Below, piece after piece: positions 48,731 through 57,512 of a stretch of 64,000 nt of DNA. The stretch is taken from assembly GCF_025979885.1 (NCBI RefSeq), contig NZ_CP110139.1:3053501-3117500 (forward strand). Direction: 5' to 3'. Made by a program: the position numbers and the translations under genes. Numbering within the stretch: the first letter of the stretch is position 1; each line of letters begins with the position of its first letter. Under the pieces are notes generated by a model. The model had not been told where the DNA came from. It ran no database searches and saw only the letters and a list, made by a program, of their open reading frames with translations. The DNA is from Hymenobacter sp. YIM 151500-1. GTDB lineage: Bacteria; Bacteroidota; Bacteroidia; Cytophagales; Hymenobacteraceae.

Positions 48731-49726
48731 TTAAAAGCTATACCGAGGAGTGCGAATAGCTGGCCGCACCACAACGCCGGGCTTGGGTAGCCGGTACGAT
48801 AATAGTATTTCAAATGAGTTGAATGCCCGAGCATCCTGATTAAATGCAATTATGTCGTAAGCTAATCCCACCCGCACGGCGTTGTCTTTTGCGAAGCTCA
48901 ACCCACCTAATGCCGTAAAAGATTCTTCCGAACGGTACCCCAGTCCTCCCCAGAAACGCTCGTTGAACGTAGCCCGCGCCCCAATTTCGTACGAGTTGTT
49001 GCGAAATGAGAATTTATCACTGCTCCCATACTCACCAGGCAACACCATTTTGACCAGAACGGTGGGTGTTAAGACAACGGAAGAAGTAAGGTCAATATTG
49101 TAGCCGCCAGTGAGATAGGCGTGATTTTCGTTGATGTACCGGGCAGTTTCCCGCCCTAGGCTGGCCTCGCTGCGGAACCGGTAGTCTGCGCGCAGTAAGT
49201 TATTGAAGCTCAGGCCAGCGTATAGCTTTGGGGCTTCGTACCAGAGGCCAGCGCCGACATCAAACTTGGCGTCGGAGCCCTCACGAGGTACAAACTCATC
49301 ACTTTCGTCGTTGGCCCGGTAACGGCCCAGATAAATATTGTTGAAAAGACCCTGCACACCAATACCCAGCCGGCCCTCTTCCCCAACGGTAATGTGCCGG
49401 GAATAGGAAAGCTGCACATTGGTGGTGGTCATCTGGGCTATTTGGTCCCGGTATATGCTCAGGCCCAAGCCTCCGGCCAGAGCCGGCACGGGCATTGAAG
49501 CCGTGAGTATAGCTGTGTTGGGAGAGCCGCCTTCGTCGAAAGTACCTTGGTAGTTAAAATATTGAGAGCGGCCAATCAGCGTAAATTCACCGTAGCCTTT
49601 TATCCCGGCGTATGCTGGGTTCAGGTACATGCCGTTGAGGCCATATTGGCTAAACTGGGGCTGCTGCTGGGCTATAGTCCGACCGGCCAGCAGCAAAGAT
49701 GCCACGCAGAGTATAAAGGTTTTCAT
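48731..49726 (-). CDS. PorP/SprF family outer-membrane protein
   Basis: 331 residues from the ATG at 49726 (signal peptide FILCVASLLLAGRTIAQ, ending QQQPQFSQYGLNGMYLNPAY). That last segment is the family signature. The remainder is a beta-barrel with repeats such as GGLGLSIYRDQIAQMTTTNV and GLGYRSEESFTALGGLSFA. PorP/SprF proteins anchor or stabilise T9SS-exported adhesins; one lies directly upstream of gldK/porK in several Bacteroidota. It is not clear whether this copy is core PorP or a substrate-specific SprF. It is divided from hemD by a terminator and has its own -7 box. Confidence 0.92.
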   Translation of the reverse strand: MKTFILCVASLLLAGRTIAQQQPQFSQYGLNGMYLNPAYAGIKGYGEFTLIGRSQYFNYQGTFDEGGSPNTAILTASMPVPALAGGLGLSIYRDQIAQMTTTNVQLSYSRHITVGEEGRLGIGVQGLFNNIYLGRYRANDESDEFVPREGSDAKFDVGAGLWYEAPKLYAGLSFNNLLRADYRFRSEASLGRETARYINENHAYLTGGYNIDLTSSVVLTPTVLVKMVLPGEYGSSDKFSFRNNSYEIGARATFNERFWGGLGYRSEESFTALGGLSFAKDNAVRVGLAYDIIAFNQDARAFNSFEILLSYRLPKPGVVVRPAIRTPRYSF

Positions 49727-49781
49727 AACAATGGAGCCGGAGCAGCTGACCTGAATGTGTGCAGAAGGGAGCGTACGTTCC

Positions 49782-49789
49782 CAAATGTA
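49782..49789 (-). promoter_or_regulatory. -7 promoter box for the porP/sprF-like gene
   Basis: TACATTTG on the minus strand fits TAnnTTTG, 56 bases before the ATG at 49726. I see no clear -33 TTG. Confidence 0.45.
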
Positions 49790-49826
49790 GAGAAAAAACC
49801 GCTGAGATGATTCCGCACCTATACGC

Positions 49827-49855
49827 AAGAGGAGCAGCGAAGGCTGCTCCTCTTT
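49827..49855 (-). terminator. terminator of hemD
   Basis: AAGAGGAGCAGC (49827-49838) / GCTGCTCCTCTT (49843-49854), a 12-bp stem with GAAG loop, located 15 bases past the hemD stop. It separates hemD from the porP/sprF-like gene. Confidence 0.75.
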
Positions 49856-49870
49856 CACTTGTATGACGTA

Positions 49871-50701
49871 TTAAGCGTTCTGCTTTCCGGTCTTGCTTTT
49901 CTCCTTGCCGGCATCAGCACCATGATGATAGCGGATGTAGGCTTCAATGGCCCCGGTCATGGATGGGGCGTTGGGCTGGGGGGCTTCAATATCGAGCTCC
50001 AGGCCAGCCTCTAGTACGGCTTTGGCCGTGGTGGGCCCGAAAGCGGCAATGCGGGTGCCGTTTTGCTCGAAATCCGGGAAGTTGATAAACAACGAACTGA
50101 TACCCGACGGACTGAAAAAGGCGATGCAATCGTACTTGACGTCGGACAGGTCGGACAGGTCGCTGGCAACGGTGCGGTAGATGACAGCCTCGGTGAACTT
50201 GAAGTTATTGGCCCGCATGAACTCCGGAATATCGTCCTTGCGGATGTCGGAGCACGGATACAGGAACTTCTCGCTCTTGTGCTTTTTGATAACGTCAAAC
50301 AAATCGGCGGCGGTGCGCTGGCCCACGAAGAGCTTGCGCTTGCGCAGCACAATGTATTTCTGCAGGTAGTTGGCCGTCTGCTCCGAGATGCAGAAATATT
50401 TCATCTCGGCAGGCATTTCAATCTTGGCTTCCTGGCAAATGCGAAAAAAGTGGTCGACTGCGTTGCGGCTGGTAAAGATGATGGCCGTGTGCTCGAGGAT
50501 ATTTACCTTCTCTTTGCGAAAGTCCTTATAGGATACCGGCTGCACCTCGATAAATTCCCGGAAGTCTACTTTGATGCCGTACTTTTCGGCGATGGAAAAG
50601 TAAGGCGAGACGTCATTGGTGGGCTTAGGCTGGGTGACAAGGATGCTGGAGATGCGCTTGGCGTGACGGCCCGTCCCCGGTTTGTCGTTGCTCTCGGCCA
50701 T
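49871..50701 (-). CDS. hemD: uroporphyrinogen-III synthase-like protein
   Basis: 276 residues. The HemD fold is bilobal: ISSILVTQPKPTNDVSPYFS at the start, IIFTSRNAVDHFFRI, then YPCSDIRKDDIPEFMRANNF and CIAFFSPSGISSLFINFPDF plus RIAAFGPTTAKAVLEAG. It closes tetrapyrrole rings on the path to haem; the C-terminal Lys-rich tail (AGKEKSKTGKQNA) is extra. hemD commonly sits beside porP/gldK and a DUF4271 gene in Bacteroidota, from memory, and does so here. Some such copies have been linked with T9SS rather than haem; the sequence cannot decide. Confidence 0.88.
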   Translation of the reverse strand: MAESNDKPGTGRHAKRISSILVTQPKPTNDVSPYFSIAEKYGIKVDFREFIEVQPVSYKDFRKEKVNILEHTAIIFTSRNAVDHFFRICQEAKIEMPAEMKYFCISEQTANYLQKYIVLRKRKLFVGQRTAADLFDVIKKHKSEKFLYPCSDIRKDDIPEFMRANNFKFTEAVIYRTVASDLSDLSDVKYDCIAFFSPSGISSLFINFPDFEQNGTRIAAFGPTTAKAVLEAGLELDIEAPQPNAPSMTGAIEAYIRYHHGADAGKEKSKTGKQNA

Positions 50702-50790
50702 AGGGTAGAAAAAAGAGTAGATCTAAAAGCAATAAGGGAGTGTTGGGGGGCGAAAGCCGGCGAGCCGGCACGAGGAGCAGCTTACGCAGC

Positions 50791-51972
50791 TTAGTAGGTA
50801 AAAACGATTAGCTTCAGCAGAATGACAAGGGGAATCACTTCTGTGGCGCAAAGGTACGAAAACAAATGCAGATTTAGGAGGGAAGCCCGACGATGAATGG
50901 TGCGGGCTACGCGCAGCACACTAGCCACCAACAGCAAGGAAACCACGCCGTTGGAAACCCACAGTACCGTGGCGGGCAGGCGCTGGTGCAGGCCCAGATA
51001 GAGCAGCAGCACCAGCGGCAGAAACAGTCCGATGAAGAGGATGGTGCGCACGAATTCCCGGTACTGCACCATCACCAGTTCCGTGAGGTCGAAGATGTAG
51101 CCCATCAACTCCAAAAACAGGTACTTGCCCAGCACAAAGCCCGCTACCAACGCCGTGTACAGCAGCACCCGGCTGACAATGGCCGACTCTGGCACGTCGA
51201 AGAGCTGGCGCAGAATGACAATGTTTTGGATGTTGGTGTGAATGGCTACCAGCAGCAGGGCGAAGGACAGAGAGAAAAGCAGCACCAGCATCAGATTCAG
51301 CCACGTAATCGTGGGCTTGGTGAGAAAGTCTTGCTCGGCGGAAGGTCGCCCGAGCAGGCCCTCAATCTGATAGATACGTGCAAAGCCGGGCTGGTACATG
51401 GCCCGCAGACTACCGTAAAGCAGTCCTACCAGCAGCAGAAACCCGATGAACACATTCTGGCCCTGCTGCGTGCGCGGCCAGGGCTGAGCACTCAGAGCCG
51501 GCGCCACGCTTTGCCCCTTTTGAGCTGCCGGGGCAGCCACGGCGTTGGTGAAAGACTCCAGGTTAGGAGCACCTTCGGGCTGCCACACGCACAGCAGGTG
51601 AGGCCCCGAACCGCTTTCTTTCGGCAGCAGACGGGCCAGGTCCAGGGTGTAGGCGGCGGGCTTGGTGGCCGTGAATACCAGCCGGTTGTCCAGAAACAGA
51701 CTCAGATTTTCGGGGGCCGTGAACGTAATGCGTAGCGGCTTGCCGGGCTGCACCATCAGCCACTGATAATAGGCGTGGGCCGGCGGATGGTAGTCGGGCA
51801 GGTAGAGGACGAGGCGGTTGCGGGCCTCATCGTAGATCAGCCAGTCGGTGGTGAGGCCGGCGCGCGGGGCGGGCGGCAACGGCCGGTACTCGGCGCCCCA
51901 GGCTCTACTTGCCGAGACCAGCCCGGCCAGCCACAGCAACCACAAAACCAAACGAAGATGGTGAGTGCGCAC
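50791..51972 (-). CDS. DUF4271 membrane protein
   Basis: 393 residues. Signal peptide (residues 1-26, LRLVLWLLWLAGLVSASRA), a beta-rich periplasmic domain (about 30-155, PGKPLRITFTAPENLSLFLD), then six to seven transmembrane helices (VFIGFLLLVGLLYGSLRAMY, WLNLMLVLLFSLSFALLLVA, YLFLELMGYIFDLTELVMVQ, TEVIPLVILLKLIVFTY). DUF4271 is a Bacteroidota-specific family of unknown function usually found next to hemD and T9SS genes. It precedes hemD here, with 89 bases between. Confidence 0.9.
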   Translation of the reverse strand: MRTHHLRLVLWLLWLAGLVSASRAWGAEYRPLPPAPRAGLTTDWLIYDEARNRLVLYLPDYHPPAHAYYQWLMVQPGKPLRITFTAPENLSLFLDNRLVFTATKPAAYTLDLARLLPKESGSGPHLLCVWQPEGAPNLESFTNAVAAPAAQKGQSVAPALSAQPWPRTQQGQNVFIGFLLLVGLLYGSLRAMYQPGFARIYQIEGLLGRPSAEQDFLTKPTITWLNLMLVLLFSLSFALLLVAIHTNIQNIVILRQLFDVPESAIVSRVLLYTALVAGFVLGKYLFLELMGYIFDLTELVMVQYREFVRTILFIGLFLPLVLLLYLGLHQRLPATVLWVSNGVVSLLLVASVLRVARTIHRRASLLNLHLFSYLCATEVIPLVILLKLIVFTY

Positions 51973-52026
51973 TAGGCCGAGGGTGGAAAGTGAGTGACAG
52001 GGGCAAAAGGAGCAGCAAACCTGGGG

Positions 52027-53100
52027 TTAAGAGGCCACGCGCTGCCGGGCGGTTCGGCTGTGGTATACGCCCAGGAAAATGCTTAGCAGACAGGAAAACG
52101 CCACAAGGGCGGCAATCAGCATTGTGTTGCCGAGGTAGGCGAAATTGATGACAAACAAAATCACAATCAGGTTGAGCAGGGCCAGCAGCATAACCGTGCT
52201 GATCTGCTGAAAGCCCATGGCCAAGATGCGGTGGTGCACGTGGTTTTTATCGGGGGAGAAGGGCGAGCGGCCGGCCATCATGCGCACGATGAACACGCGC
52301 AACGTATCAAACAGAGGCACGAACAGAATGCCGGCCGCTACTGCCGGCGACGAGGAAGCAAACGGCTGCCCCACTTTCAGGCCCATTTCAATAAACTGAA
52401 TAGTGAGCACCGACACAATGAAGCCGCAGACCAAAGAGCCCGTGTCGCCCATGAAGATGGTGGCTTTATGGAAGTTGTAGCGCAGAAAGCCCAGCATGCC
52501 GCCCACCACGCACACCGACACGAACACGTAGTTCTGGAAGTTGGGGCCTCCGTAGCGGTAGAAGTAGTAGCCGTAGGTGCTGACGATAATCAGGACGATG
52601 GTGCCGGCCAAGCCGTCGAGGCCATCAATCAGGTTGATGGCATTGGTAATGCCGACGATAACCAGAAAGGTGAAGGCGTAGCTGATGCCCACCGGCAGCT
52701 CGTGCACACCCAAAATGCCCTGGAAGTTGGTGATGCGGATTTCGGGCTCGGCCATAATCATTACCACACCAGTAGCCAGGAGCTGGCCGATGAACTTCTT
52801 GGACACCGATATACTCACCAGGTCATCTTTCAGCCCCACGAAAAACAGGACGATGCACCCGGCCAGCAGCTGCTGCACGCCATTATCGAGGGGGGCGAAG
52901 ATGGTGAGGGCCGACATGAAGCCGGCAAACACGGCTACCCCGCCCAGGCGCGGCGTCAGCGACTCATGCACGGTCCGCACATTGGGCGTGTCGAGCATGT
53001 TCTTCAGATGGGCAATGTAGATGATGGACGGAACGGCGAACAGTGCCACCAGAAATGCCCACAGGGAGGACAAGCCCAACTGAATTCCGAGTGCATTCAT
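52027..53100 (-). CDS. WecA/MraY-type undecaprenyl-phosphate sugar-1-phosphate transferase
   Basis: 357 residues with about ten to eleven transmembrane helices. Motifs: GCIVLFFVGLKDDLVSISV (DD), NAINLIDGLDGLAGT, FMGDTGSLVCGF and the WecA-type DKNHVHHRILAMG. It transfers a GlcNAc-1-P or related sugar phosphate from UDP-sugar to the lipid carrier, starting O-antigen, teichoic-type or capsule synthesis. The HHRI motif points to WecA rather than MraY. No other glycan genes are adjacent, so the polymer is unknown. Confidence 0.92.
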   Translation of the reverse strand: MNALGIQLGLSSLWAFLVALFAVPSIIYIAHLKNMLDTPNVRTVHESLTPRLGGVAVFAGFMSALTIFAPLDNGVQQLLAGCIVLFFVGLKDDLVSISVSKKFIGQLLATGVVMIMAEPEIRITNFQGILGVHELPVGISYAFTFLVIVGITNAINLIDGLDGLAGTIVLIIVSTYGYYFYRYGGPNFQNYVFVSVCVVGGMLGFLRYNFHKATIFMGDTGSLVCGFIVSVLTIQFIEMGLKVGQPFASSSPAVAAGILFVPLFDTLRVFIVRMMAGRSPFSPDKNHVHHRILAMGFQQISTVMLLALLNLIVILFVINFAYLGNTMLIAALVAFSCLLSIFLGVYHSRTARQRVAS

Positions 53101-53160
53101 TGCGGTTCGGATCTAAGGTAAGCGGGCCCCGCGCGGAGGCCCGGTGATAAGTAAGCAGGC

Positions 53161-53577
53161 CTAGCTGTGCAGCACGCCGGAACGCTCCAGCAGGGCAATG
53201 TGCGTCAGGTTGTCGGGCACAATGGAATCGGGCACAAAGATGAACTTCTTGTCGAAGATCTGCGCCCCGCGGTAGTAGCTGACCCAATACTGATTGTTAA
53301 GGTGAAACAGCGCCGGGTCGATGGGCTCAATGGGCACGGCCGAGCGGGGCTCTACTTCCAGCAGCACGTGGCGCAGCGTAGACGTACGCACGGGCTCCCC
53401 TTCCGGATTGCTGCCGTAGCCGTTGGCATTCACAATCACGTTGCGCAGCGGATACTCGTTGTGGTTGAGCAGGTACACCTGCCAGCCGGCCTGGCCTTCG
53501 GCGGTAGCGGCGGCATCGTCGGGCACTACGGCCACCGACACGCCTTCTACCGGATCAAATGAAATATCTTTTTTCAT
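53161..53577 (-). CDS. conserved Bacteroidota protein of unknown function
   Basis: 138 residues, cytoplasmic, beta-rich: VSVAVVPDDAAATAEGQAGW, QVYLLNHNEYPLRNVIVNAN and TSTLRHVLLEVEPRSAVPIE. I recall similar proteins next to lipB in Bacteroidota, sometimes mislabelled as a phenylalanyl-tRNA synthetase subunit; nothing here supports a synthetase function. It is 21 bases from the lipB stop, so the two may be co-transcribed with lipB first. Confidence 0.85.
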   Translation of the reverse strand: MKKDISFDPVEGVSVAVVPDDAAATAEGQAGWQVYLLNHNEYPLRNVIVNANGYGSNPEGEPVRTSTLRHVLLEVEPRSAVPIEPIDPALFHLNNQYWVSYYRGAQIFDKKFIFVPDSIVPDNLTHIALLERSGVLHS

Positions 53578-53598
53578 ACAGCGGCTTGCTAAATCGGC

Positions 53599-54393
53599 TC
53601 AGAACAGCTCGGCGCCCAGTTGCGCGGCCAGCTGGGGCAGCAGCCGCTCCTGCACCTCGGCCACCGGCACCGCGTAGCCCAGCTCCTGCTGAAGCGAAGT
53701 CACGGCTTTGTCGGTAATGCCGCAGGGCACAATGTGGCCGAAATACGTGAGGTCGGTGGTTATGTTGAGGGCGAAGCCGTGCATGGTCACCCAGCGGCTG
53801 CACTTTACGCCCATCGCGCAGATTTTACGCGGGTTGGCGGCACCTTCCTCGAAATCCAGCCACACGCCCGTCAGGCCCGGAATGCGGCCGGCCACCAGCC
53901 CGTACCCGGCCAGCGTCTGCATAACGGCTTCTTCCAGGGCGCGCAGGTAGCGGTGAATGTCGGTGAAGAAGTTGTCGAGGTCGAGAATGGGGTAGCCCAC
54001 CAGCTGGCCGGGGCCGTGGTAGGTGATGTCGCCGCCGCGGTTGATGCGGTGAAAGGTAGCTCCGTGCGCCGCCAGGCCGGCCTCGTCGAGCAGCAGGTGC
54101 TCGGGCTTGCCGCTCTTGCCCAGCGTATACACGTGCGGATGCTCACATAGCAGCAGATAGTTGGGCGTAGGCAGGGGCGCAGCGCCGGCTTCGGCAGCCT
54201 GGCGGTTGCTGGTTTTTACGGCCAGGGTGTCGGCCAGCAGCTGTTCCTGCAAATCCCAGGTGGGCTGGTAGGCTACCTGGCCCAGCCGCTGCACCTCAAT
54301 GCGGCGGTTTTGGCCCGCGGCGGCCGGAGCCGCCGCAACTGGGGCGACAGCCGCTGCTACCGGGCTGGCGCAGGAAGAGTACGTAGTAGACAT
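53599..54393 (-). CDS. lipB: octanoyl-[ACP]:protein N-octanoyltransferase
   Basis: Transfers octanoate from acyl carrier protein to lipoyl domains, the first step of lipoate synthesis. 264 residues, about 30-40 longer at the N-terminus than usual because of an Ala-rich lead ([19 protein letters not shown]), so the true start may be internal. Motifs: [39 protein letters not shown] and [20 protein letters not shown], the latter with the catalytic Lys (MGVKCSRW) and HG. A C-terminal [20 protein letters not shown] closes it. Cytoplasmic. Confidence 0.94.
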   Translation of the reverse strand: MSTTYSSCASPVAAAVAPVAAAPAAAGQNRRIEVQRLGQVAYQPTWDLQEQLLADTLAVKTSNRQAAEAGAAPLPTPNYLLLCEHPHVYTLGKSGKPEHLLLDEAGLAAHGATFHRINRGGDITYHGPGQLVGYPILDLDNFFTDIHRYLRALEEAVMQTLAGYGLVAGRIPGLTGVWLDFEEGAANPRKICAMGVKCSRWVTMHGFALNITTDLTYFGHIVPCGITDKAVTSLQQELGYAVPVAEVQERLLPQLAAQLGAELF

Positions 54394-54509
54394 GGGCAGA
54401 AAAAATGGCTAAACCGCGGAAAGCAGGAAAAGCGAAGCGCGCCGGCTGGCTGCCAAACGTCCGTTTCCTGCATTCAGCAATTTAGCCATTTCGTGCTGAG
54501 GATGGCAGC

Positions 54510-55511
54510 TTACGCCGACTGAGCCGACAGTTGCTGCTTGAGCCGGTCGATTACCTTCACCGGGGCCGGGTCGATGCCGTTGGCTTCGGCCAGGTAGATG
54601 CTGACCCAGTCGAGCAGGTGGATGAGGTAGAAAACCTGGGCGGTAAGCGAGCGGCCCTGGGCTGTTACGTCGAGCACCTGGGCGCCCTGGGCCTCGAACA
54701 CGGGGCGGCACAGGTTCATGCGCTGGGCCACGCGCCGGTGGTCGAACGACGAATGCAGAAAGAGCACGGTGCTGGCGGACAAAATACGCTTCGGAAATTC
54801 CCAGCCCACAATTTCGTTGTGGTTCATCTCCGGAAAGGTGTTCACGTGGCACAGCTGCTTGCTGTTTTCGTTCACCTGCTGCTGGAAGCGCACGGCCGTC
54901 GATTCGAGCAGGGCATCGGCGTAGACGATGGGCAGGCGGTCCTGGAGGGCAGTGGTAATCTGCTGGGCTTCCTGGCGCACGGCTTCCTCGGTGGCTTCAA
55001 TCAGCTGCACGGCTTCGTCGAGGTCGGCGTGGTAGGAGCCGTCGATGAGGCCGGCGGCTTCGAGCACGTAAAACAGCTGGAAAGCCGAGTAGCCGATGTT
55101 GGCGCGGGGCATTTTGCTTTCGCCGGGGAACATGATATGCGGATAGTTGCGCTCCTGGGCCACTTTCTGCATCTCGCCGCCCGTCATCACGCACACGATG
55201 GTGGCGCCTTGCTGCTGGGCGTGAGTCAGGGCTTCGAGGGTTTCCTCGGTGTTGCCCGAAAAGGAGCAGCCGATAAAGAGCGTGTCCTGGCCTACAAAGG
55301 CCGGCAGCGTGTAGGTTTTTACTACCGTTACGGGCACGGGCAGCTTGTCGAGCAGGATAGATTGCACCACGCTGCCACCAATGCCCGAACCGCCCATGCC
55401 GGCAATTACGACGTTGCGGTAGGCCTTCTTCGGCAAGTCCAGCTGGCTGGCTTTCCCGACGCGGATGGCATCTCTCATTTGCGCATTAAACTGCTCGACC
55501 AGAGTCTTCAT
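54510..55511 (-). CDS. bifunctional phosphoglucose/phosphomannose isomerase-like SIS protein
   Basis: 333 residues with two SIS sugar-isomerase domains. Motifs: VVIAGMGGSGIGGSVVQSIL, FIGCSFSGNTEETLEALTHA, FPEMNHNEIVGWEFPK (catalytic Glu region) and HSSFDHRRVAQRMNLCRPVF (conserved His). This family (PgmI) interconverts glucose-6-, fructose-6- and mannose-6-phosphates. Cytoplasmic. A -7 promoter box lies 29 bases upstream. It is divergent from yraN, whose start lies 124 bases beyond this gene's start. Confidence 0.92.
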   Translation of the reverse strand: MKTLVEQFNAQMRDAIRVGKASQLDLPKKAYRNVVIAGMGGSGIGGSVVQSILLDKLPVPVTVVKTYTLPAFVGQDTLFIGCSFSGNTEETLEALTHAQQQGATIVCVMTGGEMQKVAQERNYPHIMFPGESKMPRANIGYSAFQLFYVLEAAGLIDGSYHADLDEAVQLIEATEEAVRQEAQQITTALQDRLPIVYADALLESTAVRFQQQVNENSKQLCHVNTFPEMNHNEIVGWEFPKRILSASTVLFLHSSFDHRRVAQRMNLCRPVFEAQGAQVLDVTAQGRSLTAQVFYLIHLLDWVSIYLAEANGIDPAPVKVIDRLKQQLSAQSA

Positions 55512-55539
55512 AGGGCTTCGATTTTTCTCAGAAAACGCG

Positions 55540-55547
55540 CAAAGGTA
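55540..55547 (-). promoter_or_regulatory. -7 promoter box for the isomerase gene
   Basis: TACCTTTG on the minus strand (plus CAAAGGTA), 29 bases before the ATG at 55511, matches TAnnTTTG. Confidence 0.55.
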
Positions 55548-55634
55548 CTAGTTTTAGCGCCAACCTTAACAGTTGAGTTTTCCTGCTTAGCCGTGTTCAG
55601 CCCAAGACTCCGACGCGGCTCCCTTCCTTCCCGT

Positions 55635-55994
55635 ATGCCTCTATCTGCCCATCAGCTCGGCCACGACGGCGAGGACGCTGCGCTACGCTACCTGGAGCAG
55701 CGCGGCTACACCCTGGTGCACCGCAACTACCGCCACCGCCGCGCCGAGGTAGACCTGATTGTGCGGCAGGGCCACGAGTTGTTGGTGTTCGTGGAGGTAA
55801 AAGCCCGTTCCTCGGTGCAGTACGGGCACCCCGAGGAGTTTGTGACCGAGCGGAAACGGCAGCTCCTGCGCCTGGCCGCCGAGCAAGTCCAGGAGGACCT
55901 CAGCTGGTCCGGCGACATCCGCTTCGACATCGTTGCCCTCACGCCTACCGCTGCCGGCTTGCGCGTCGAGCATTTCGAGGATGCTTTCTATTGA
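55635..55994 (+). CDS. yraN: YraN/UPF0102 family endonuclease-like protein
   Basis: 119 residues. Core motif YRHRRAEVDLIVRQGHELLV, then FVEVKARSSVQYGHPEEFVT, is the UPF0102 signature of the PD-(D/E)xK nuclease fold (Asp, Glu-x-Lys: EVDLI and FVEVKAR). N-terminal helix EDAALRYLEQRGYTL. The long frame that continues upstream to 54531 is antisense shadow; the ATG at 55635 matches the family. DNA-repair or uptake roles have been suggested for the family; precise substrate unknown. Confidence 0.92.
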   Translation: MPLSAHQLGHDGEDAALRYLEQRGYTLVHRNYRHRRAEVDLIVRQGHELLVFVEVKARSSVQYGHPEEFVTERKRQLLRLAAEQVQEDLSWSGDIRFDIVALTPTAAGLRVEHFEDAFY

Positions 55995-56078
55995 TGGTTG
56001 GCTGTCACTGCGAGGATGCGGAACAAAGCAATCTTCTCAAGGTGACAAGTGCTGACCTACTCCAAAGCCCCTGCCGGG

Positions 56079-56347
56079 CGCCTCCCCCCCCGGCCCCCTC
56101 TCCGGAAAAGGAGAGGGGGAGCCTGACGTCATTAAATACGACAAGCCCCTGATGTCCGCATTGGCATCAGGGGCTTTCGAGAAGTTGGAAGCTTAGAGCC
56201 GTGACAAAGATGCATTGGCTTTGCCTTCCTACGGATGTTTCATCCGGCGTCCTCATAAGGATGCTTATAGCGGTTTTTTAGGACAGCGTACTCTCTTTGT
56301 TAGGCTCCCCCTCTCCTTTTCCGGAGAGGGGGCCGGGGGGTGAGGCG
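56079..56347. repeat. 45-bp inverted repeat element (CGCCTCACCCCC type)
   Basis: Left arm 56079-56123 and right arm 56303-56347 are almost perfect reverse complements; each holds an inner CCCCCTCTCCGG...GGAGAGGGGG palindrome. The terminal CGCCTC[A]CCCCC and CCCCCTCTCC blocks are shared with the element at 9055-9240. The 179-base interior has no gene, only a short hairpin at 56143-56177. The right arm is followed 50 bases later by the YwqK-like stop. Confidence 0.85.
56143..56177. terminator. hairpin inside the 56-kb repeat element
   Basis: AAGCCCCTGATG (56143-56154) / CATCAGGGGCTTT (56165-56177), a 12-bp stem with a TTT exit. It lies within the palindromic element and may be its own internal terminator or the yraN terminator. 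Confidence 0.6.
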
Positions 56348-56396
56348 AAACATCAGCACGACATTGCTACACAGACCTGAGAGCCGTTGTAGCACT

Positions 56397-57353
56397 TTAC
56401 CGCCGGGCGCCGGGGCGGGAGTTATCGGGTTTGCCGCGGTTGTCGAGCTTGTCTTTCTCGTAGATGAGCACGCCGTTGCGGTTATACTCTTTCACCAGCA
56501 CGGGCTCGGCTACTTCCGGCTCATAGCCCGATTCGCCGTAGAGGTACTTGTAATGGGCGCGGTTGCGGAAGCCCCAGAACTTGGTCCACTCGCCCACTTT
56601 GCGGCCATTCTCAAACTGGCCTTCCCAGTCGCGCTGGCCGTTTTCGTGGTAGCGCACGTAGTCACCTTCCAGCTCACCGTTCAGGTACGGAATTACCTCC
56701 TTCACCTGCTTCTGAGCCGCGTCGTAGTAGGTAATGGCCGCGTCGCGCGGGAAACCCATTTCGTAGTGGGTTTTGAGTTGCAGGATATTGTCGCGGTTGA
56801 GCCGCTCCCAGCGCAGGTGGCGCGTGCCCAGGGCAAAGTAGCCGGTTTCTACCACCTTGCCGCCCTGCATTTTCTTATAAGGCCCGTGCAGCACTTTGTC
56901 GGTAGAGGGGTTCAGCTCGCCGCTGGCCTTGAAGATTTTGCGCTTGCGCGGGCTGAAGTAGTAGCGGGCCGGGGCGTACGGGTTGGGCTGCTGGAAGTCG
57001 CGCAAATAGTAGAAGACCTCCACTATCTGGTTTTTGCCTTTACCCCCCGATTTCACATAGCCTTTTTTGATTCGCTCACCCAAAAAAACCTTTTTCTTTT
57101 TCTTGGGCTTGCGCTGGGCCGCCTTCTCCTTATCCTTAGCGGCTCGTTCCTGATCTTTGCTTAGGGCCACGGGCTTAGCCTCTAAGGATGGCTTGCCGCG
57201 CGTGGTGTCGCCGGCAGCAGCGGCCAAGCTATCAGCTGCAGTAGCTTGCAGCAGCTCGTTGGGGCGGCTGTTGAAAGACACCGTCTTCTTAGCGCAGGCA
57301 GCAGCCAGCCACAAACCAAGCAGCAAAAAGGGAGACGAACGGAATAGGCGCAT
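56397..57353 (-). CDS. YwqK-like lipoprotein with MORN-type repeats
   Basis: 318 residues from the ATG at 57353. Signal SPFLLLGLWLAAACAKK, lipobox AAC. A Lys-rich low-complexity spacer follows (KDQERAAKDKEKAAQRKPKK), then repeats such as VIPYLNGELEGDYVRYHENG and QRDWEGQFENGRKVGEWTKF, the MORN/YwqK pattern. In NCBI-style naming such proteins are called YwqK-family antitoxins; here the lipobox argues for an outer-membrane-associated protein rather than an antitoxin. Function unknown. Confidence 0.85.
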   Translation of the reverse strand: MRLFRSSPFLLLGLWLAAACAKKTVSFNSRPNELLQATAADSLAAAAGDTTRGKPSLEAKPVALSKDQERAAKDKEKAAQRKPKKKKKVFLGERIKKGYVKSGGKGKNQIVEVFYYLRDFQQPNPYAPARYYFSPRKRKIFKASGELNPSTDKVLHGPYKKMQGGKVVETGYFALGTRHLRWERLNRDNILQLKTHYEMGFPRDAAITYYDAAQKQVKEVIPYLNGELEGDYVRYHENGQRDWEGQFENGRKVGEWTKFWGFRNRAHYKYLYGESGYEPEVAEPVLVKEYNRNGVLIYEKDKLDNRGKPDNSRPGARR

Positions 57354-57440
57354 TGCGGAAGAAAACTGAATTCGCAGCATCGAACGCAAAACTAGATGGA
57401 TTTGGTGCCTGGCTGCGGATACAACCGGCGCACCTCACTG

Positions 57441-57480
57441 AAAAAACAAAACCCCGGCACCTGATTGGCACCGAGGTTTT
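57441..57480 (-). terminator. terminator of htpG
   Basis: On the minus strand AAAACCTCGGTGCC / GGTGCCGGGGTTTT pairs over 14 bp with three G-U wobbles, followed by a T-rich tail (GTTTTTT). It lies about 30 bases past the htpG stop. Confidence 0.8.
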
Positions 57481-57512
57481 GTACTGCTTAGAGCGTTTAA
57501 GACTTTTTAAGA

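Noticed and set aside
50849..50856. TACCTTTG box inside the end of the DUF4271 gene as a hemD promoter
   Set aside because: It lies in coding sequence, with no -33 element, and may be chance; not annotated as a promoter.
53161..53577. Phenylalanyl-tRNA synthetase subunit label for the 138-residue protein
   Set aside because: No synthetase motifs, far too short; the label is a known type of misannotation.
54531..55634. Long upstream extension of yraN
   Set aside because: It lies antisense to the SIS isomerase gene and has no homology; the UPF0102 start is at 55635.
56397..57353. Toxin-antitoxin role for the YwqK-like protein
   Set aside because: It has a lipoprotein signal and no toxin partner; the YwqK name is inherited.
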